A DNA stretch of 52,277 bases from contig NW_003216476.1 in assembly GCF_000006405.1 (NCBI RefSeq), positions 177,835-230,111 of the forward strand, written 5' to 3'. The notes below the pieces were generated by a model. It searched no databases. It had not been told where the DNA came from and worked only from the letters and a program-made list of their open reading frames with translations. Each line of letters starts with the position of its first letter. Position 1 is the stretch's first letter. Shown piece by piece: positions 50,947 to 52,277 of the stretch. The position numbers and the translations under genes are program-made. Source of the stretch: Perkinsus marinus ATCC 50983. Lineage: Eukaryota; Perkinsozoa; Perkinsida; Perkinsidae.

Positions 50947-52277
50947 ATGAGTGTATCTTCTCGTGACATTGAGAACATTGACATGGAGGCCCAGAACGGC
51001 TCCCAACAAATGGTAGCAGCTCCTTGCTGGAGCCCTATGTTATTGGCTAATCTTGGGAGGACTCAACTTGAAGCTATTGTTACTATACGGAATATTCCTA
51101 ATCCGGGTGGATCTATTCAAGAAATGGCTGCTTATGTCTATGAGAATGATAAATGTGTATTAAACTCAGTAGAGAAGGGCCTTTTCTTGAACGTGTATCG
51201 CAAAGTATTTGGAACCCCGTATGTAGAAGAGCCTCAAGCTATGTCCACGGGATTGCAGGCTTCTTATGATGTCCTTAATGAGCCTCGAGAAGAAGATGAT
51301 GATGCACCAAAGGAATCACCACCTTTGGATGGTGATTTGCCGGAGGATGCGGGTAGTACTGGTAAAGAGGGTGGTCTCTCCTCTAAGGGTCTGGTCTCAT
51401 CGGGCTTTGATTATGATTCTGCTAACAAAGCTGTTGAGAGTATTGTTGGTTCTGAGGAGAAAGGTGGCCAGTTTACTGAATTCTTGGCCTCTGAATTTCA
51501 GAGGATGCGGCAAGAAAACAGTGCTGCTCACTCGACTCTGATAAACGTGATTGATAAGCATAAGGAGTCTATCGATGTTGAGAATGCCTGCCTACGTAAA
51601 GAATTATCTACCTCGGTGGGTGCGTTAGACGAGAAGGTTTATAACTCTATAGAGGAGTTGAGGACTGCTACTAATGATAACTTTAATGCTGTGAAGATTT
51701 GCTTGGACGATCGCGACCGTCAACACAATGAAGTGACTTCTAGGTTTGATCGTCGTCTTGAGGCTATTGATCTCAAATTGACGAATATGGGAAGGCCTAC
51801 TGTGAAGACGGTGCAGGGTGCTCAAGCTTTTGATTTAAGTCCTGATCGTGTAGGAGCTCAACAGGTTATTGGTAGTAATAACGACTTGAGGAGTCCTTAT
51901 GATAGGCATGTTACGTTGAGAAAACGTACTGGCTCTGCCTTTAGCTTGAATGGTAATGGAGAGCCTATTGGTCGTGATGTAGGTCGTAGCAGTCATGACC
52001 AAGGTCTTCCTGTGGCGCCGAATGCTACCTCTGATTATGGTATGCCTTTGTACGAGCAGGAGAGTCCGACCTTTTCCTTCAACCCCGTTGGTTCTGGTGG
52101 TGGGTCTAAGGCAACTACAGAGCAAGGGGCTGGGTATGTGCAGGGTAAGGCCTTTAATTCGGAAATGCCCAATGGTTCGCTGGGTGATCCTCGAAAGGTG
52201 TGGCACTATGATTATAGTGACCCTAGTAGAGGCCGAATCTACTCTAGTAATGGTCCTGAACGTCACCAAGAACGAGT
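50947..52277 (+). CDS. long open frame running off the window, gag-like (partial)
   Basis: At least 443 codons without a stop from ATG 50947 to the end. The N-terminus (MSVSSRDIENIDMEAQNG, then RTQLEAIVTIRNIPNPGG) is followed by an acidic segment (REEDDDAPKES), a long predicted coiled coil (FLASEFQRMRQENSAAHSTL through DRRLEAIDLKLTNMG) and a Gly/Ser/Asn-rich tail. Codons are mostly T- or A-ending, unlike eS17, which suggests an element gene or recent arrival. The capsid-like order of helical region, coiled coil and disordered polar tail resembles a retroelement gag ORF, but no zinc knuckle is reached. No introns. Confidence 0.5.
   Translation, partial: MSVSSRDIENIDMEAQNGSQQMVAAPCWSPMLLANLGRTQLEAIVTIRNIPNPGGSIQEMAAYVYENDKCVLNSVEKGLFLNVYRKVFGTPYVEEPQAMSTGLQASYDVLNEPREEDDDAPKESPPLDGDLPEDAGSTGKEGGLSSKGLVSSGFDYDSANKAVESIVGSEEKGGQFTEFLASEFQRMRQENSAAHSTLINVIDKHKESIDVENACLRKELSTSVGALDEKVYNSIEELRTATNDNFNAVKICLDDRDRQHNEVTSRFDRRLEAIDLKLTNMGRPTVKTVQGAQAFDLSPDRVGAQQVIGSNNDLRSPYDRHVTLRKRTGSAFSLNGNGEPIGRDVGRSSHDQGLPVAPNATSDYGMPLYEQESPTFSFNPVGSGGGSKATTEQGAGYVQGKAFNSEMPNGSLGDPRKVWHYDYSDPSRGRIYSSNGPERHQER

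Overview
This is a piece of a nuclear eukaryotic genome. Ribosomal protein eS17, a mitochondrial bL28 and a PEX22-like peroxin are encoded, nearly every gene is cut by GT-AG introns, and many introns are only 39-55 bp. The intron style, the mix of MULE, tyrosine-recombinase and LTR elements and the mucin-like Cys-rich secreted proteins would fit an alveolate such as a perkinsid. That assignment is inference; no sequence seen here proves the taxon. Two runs of exactly 100 N (20895-20994, 37771-37870) are scaffold gaps of unknown true size.

Left part (1-17 kb). A 46-bp satellite opens the window. It is followed by a gene of about 29 exons (852-12667), tentatively a nuclear protein with a TFIIS-central-like region, and by mitochondrial bL28 (13018-15679). 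Their introns are packed with repeats: a hairpin-like MITE family ending TGGAGTTTCACC, a 59-bp unit around CTGAGCTCAG that has grown into arrays in two bL28 introns, tRNA T-arm-like modules, a 21-bp minisatellite, and a short motif around GATCGATT that recurs in either orientation inside ultrashort introns.

Middle (17-28 kb). A compact housekeeping region: a JmjC/cupin dioxygenase (18818-19810), a small polyQ protein, a METTL13/EEF1AKMT4-like methyltransferase crossing a gap, PEX22 (minus strand), eS17 and a seven-exon ankyrin-repeat gene with a TA-flanked CAGT-type MITE just upstream.

Right part (27.3-46 kb). A direct segmental duplication: copy 1 is 27333-34530, copy 2 is 36762-46036. Each carries the last ankyrin exon, a secreted mucin-like gene with Cys-rich modules, and a truncated inverted copy of the JmjC locus. 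Copy 1 has gained two tandem 1097-bp units. Copy 2 has gained a 4.4-kb element with ~240-bp inverted termini, gag-like ORFs and a decayed tyrosine recombinase (DIRS-like); copy 1 preserves its empty site.

End (46-52.3 kb). A decayed LTR-retroelement gag-protease, a decayed MULE transposase with a SWIM finger, and a long open frame running off the window with coiled-coil and gag-like composition.

Gene models were spliced by eye from frame continuity, GT-AG sites and family resemblance. Coordinates of spliced genes span their introns; exon limits are in the evidence.
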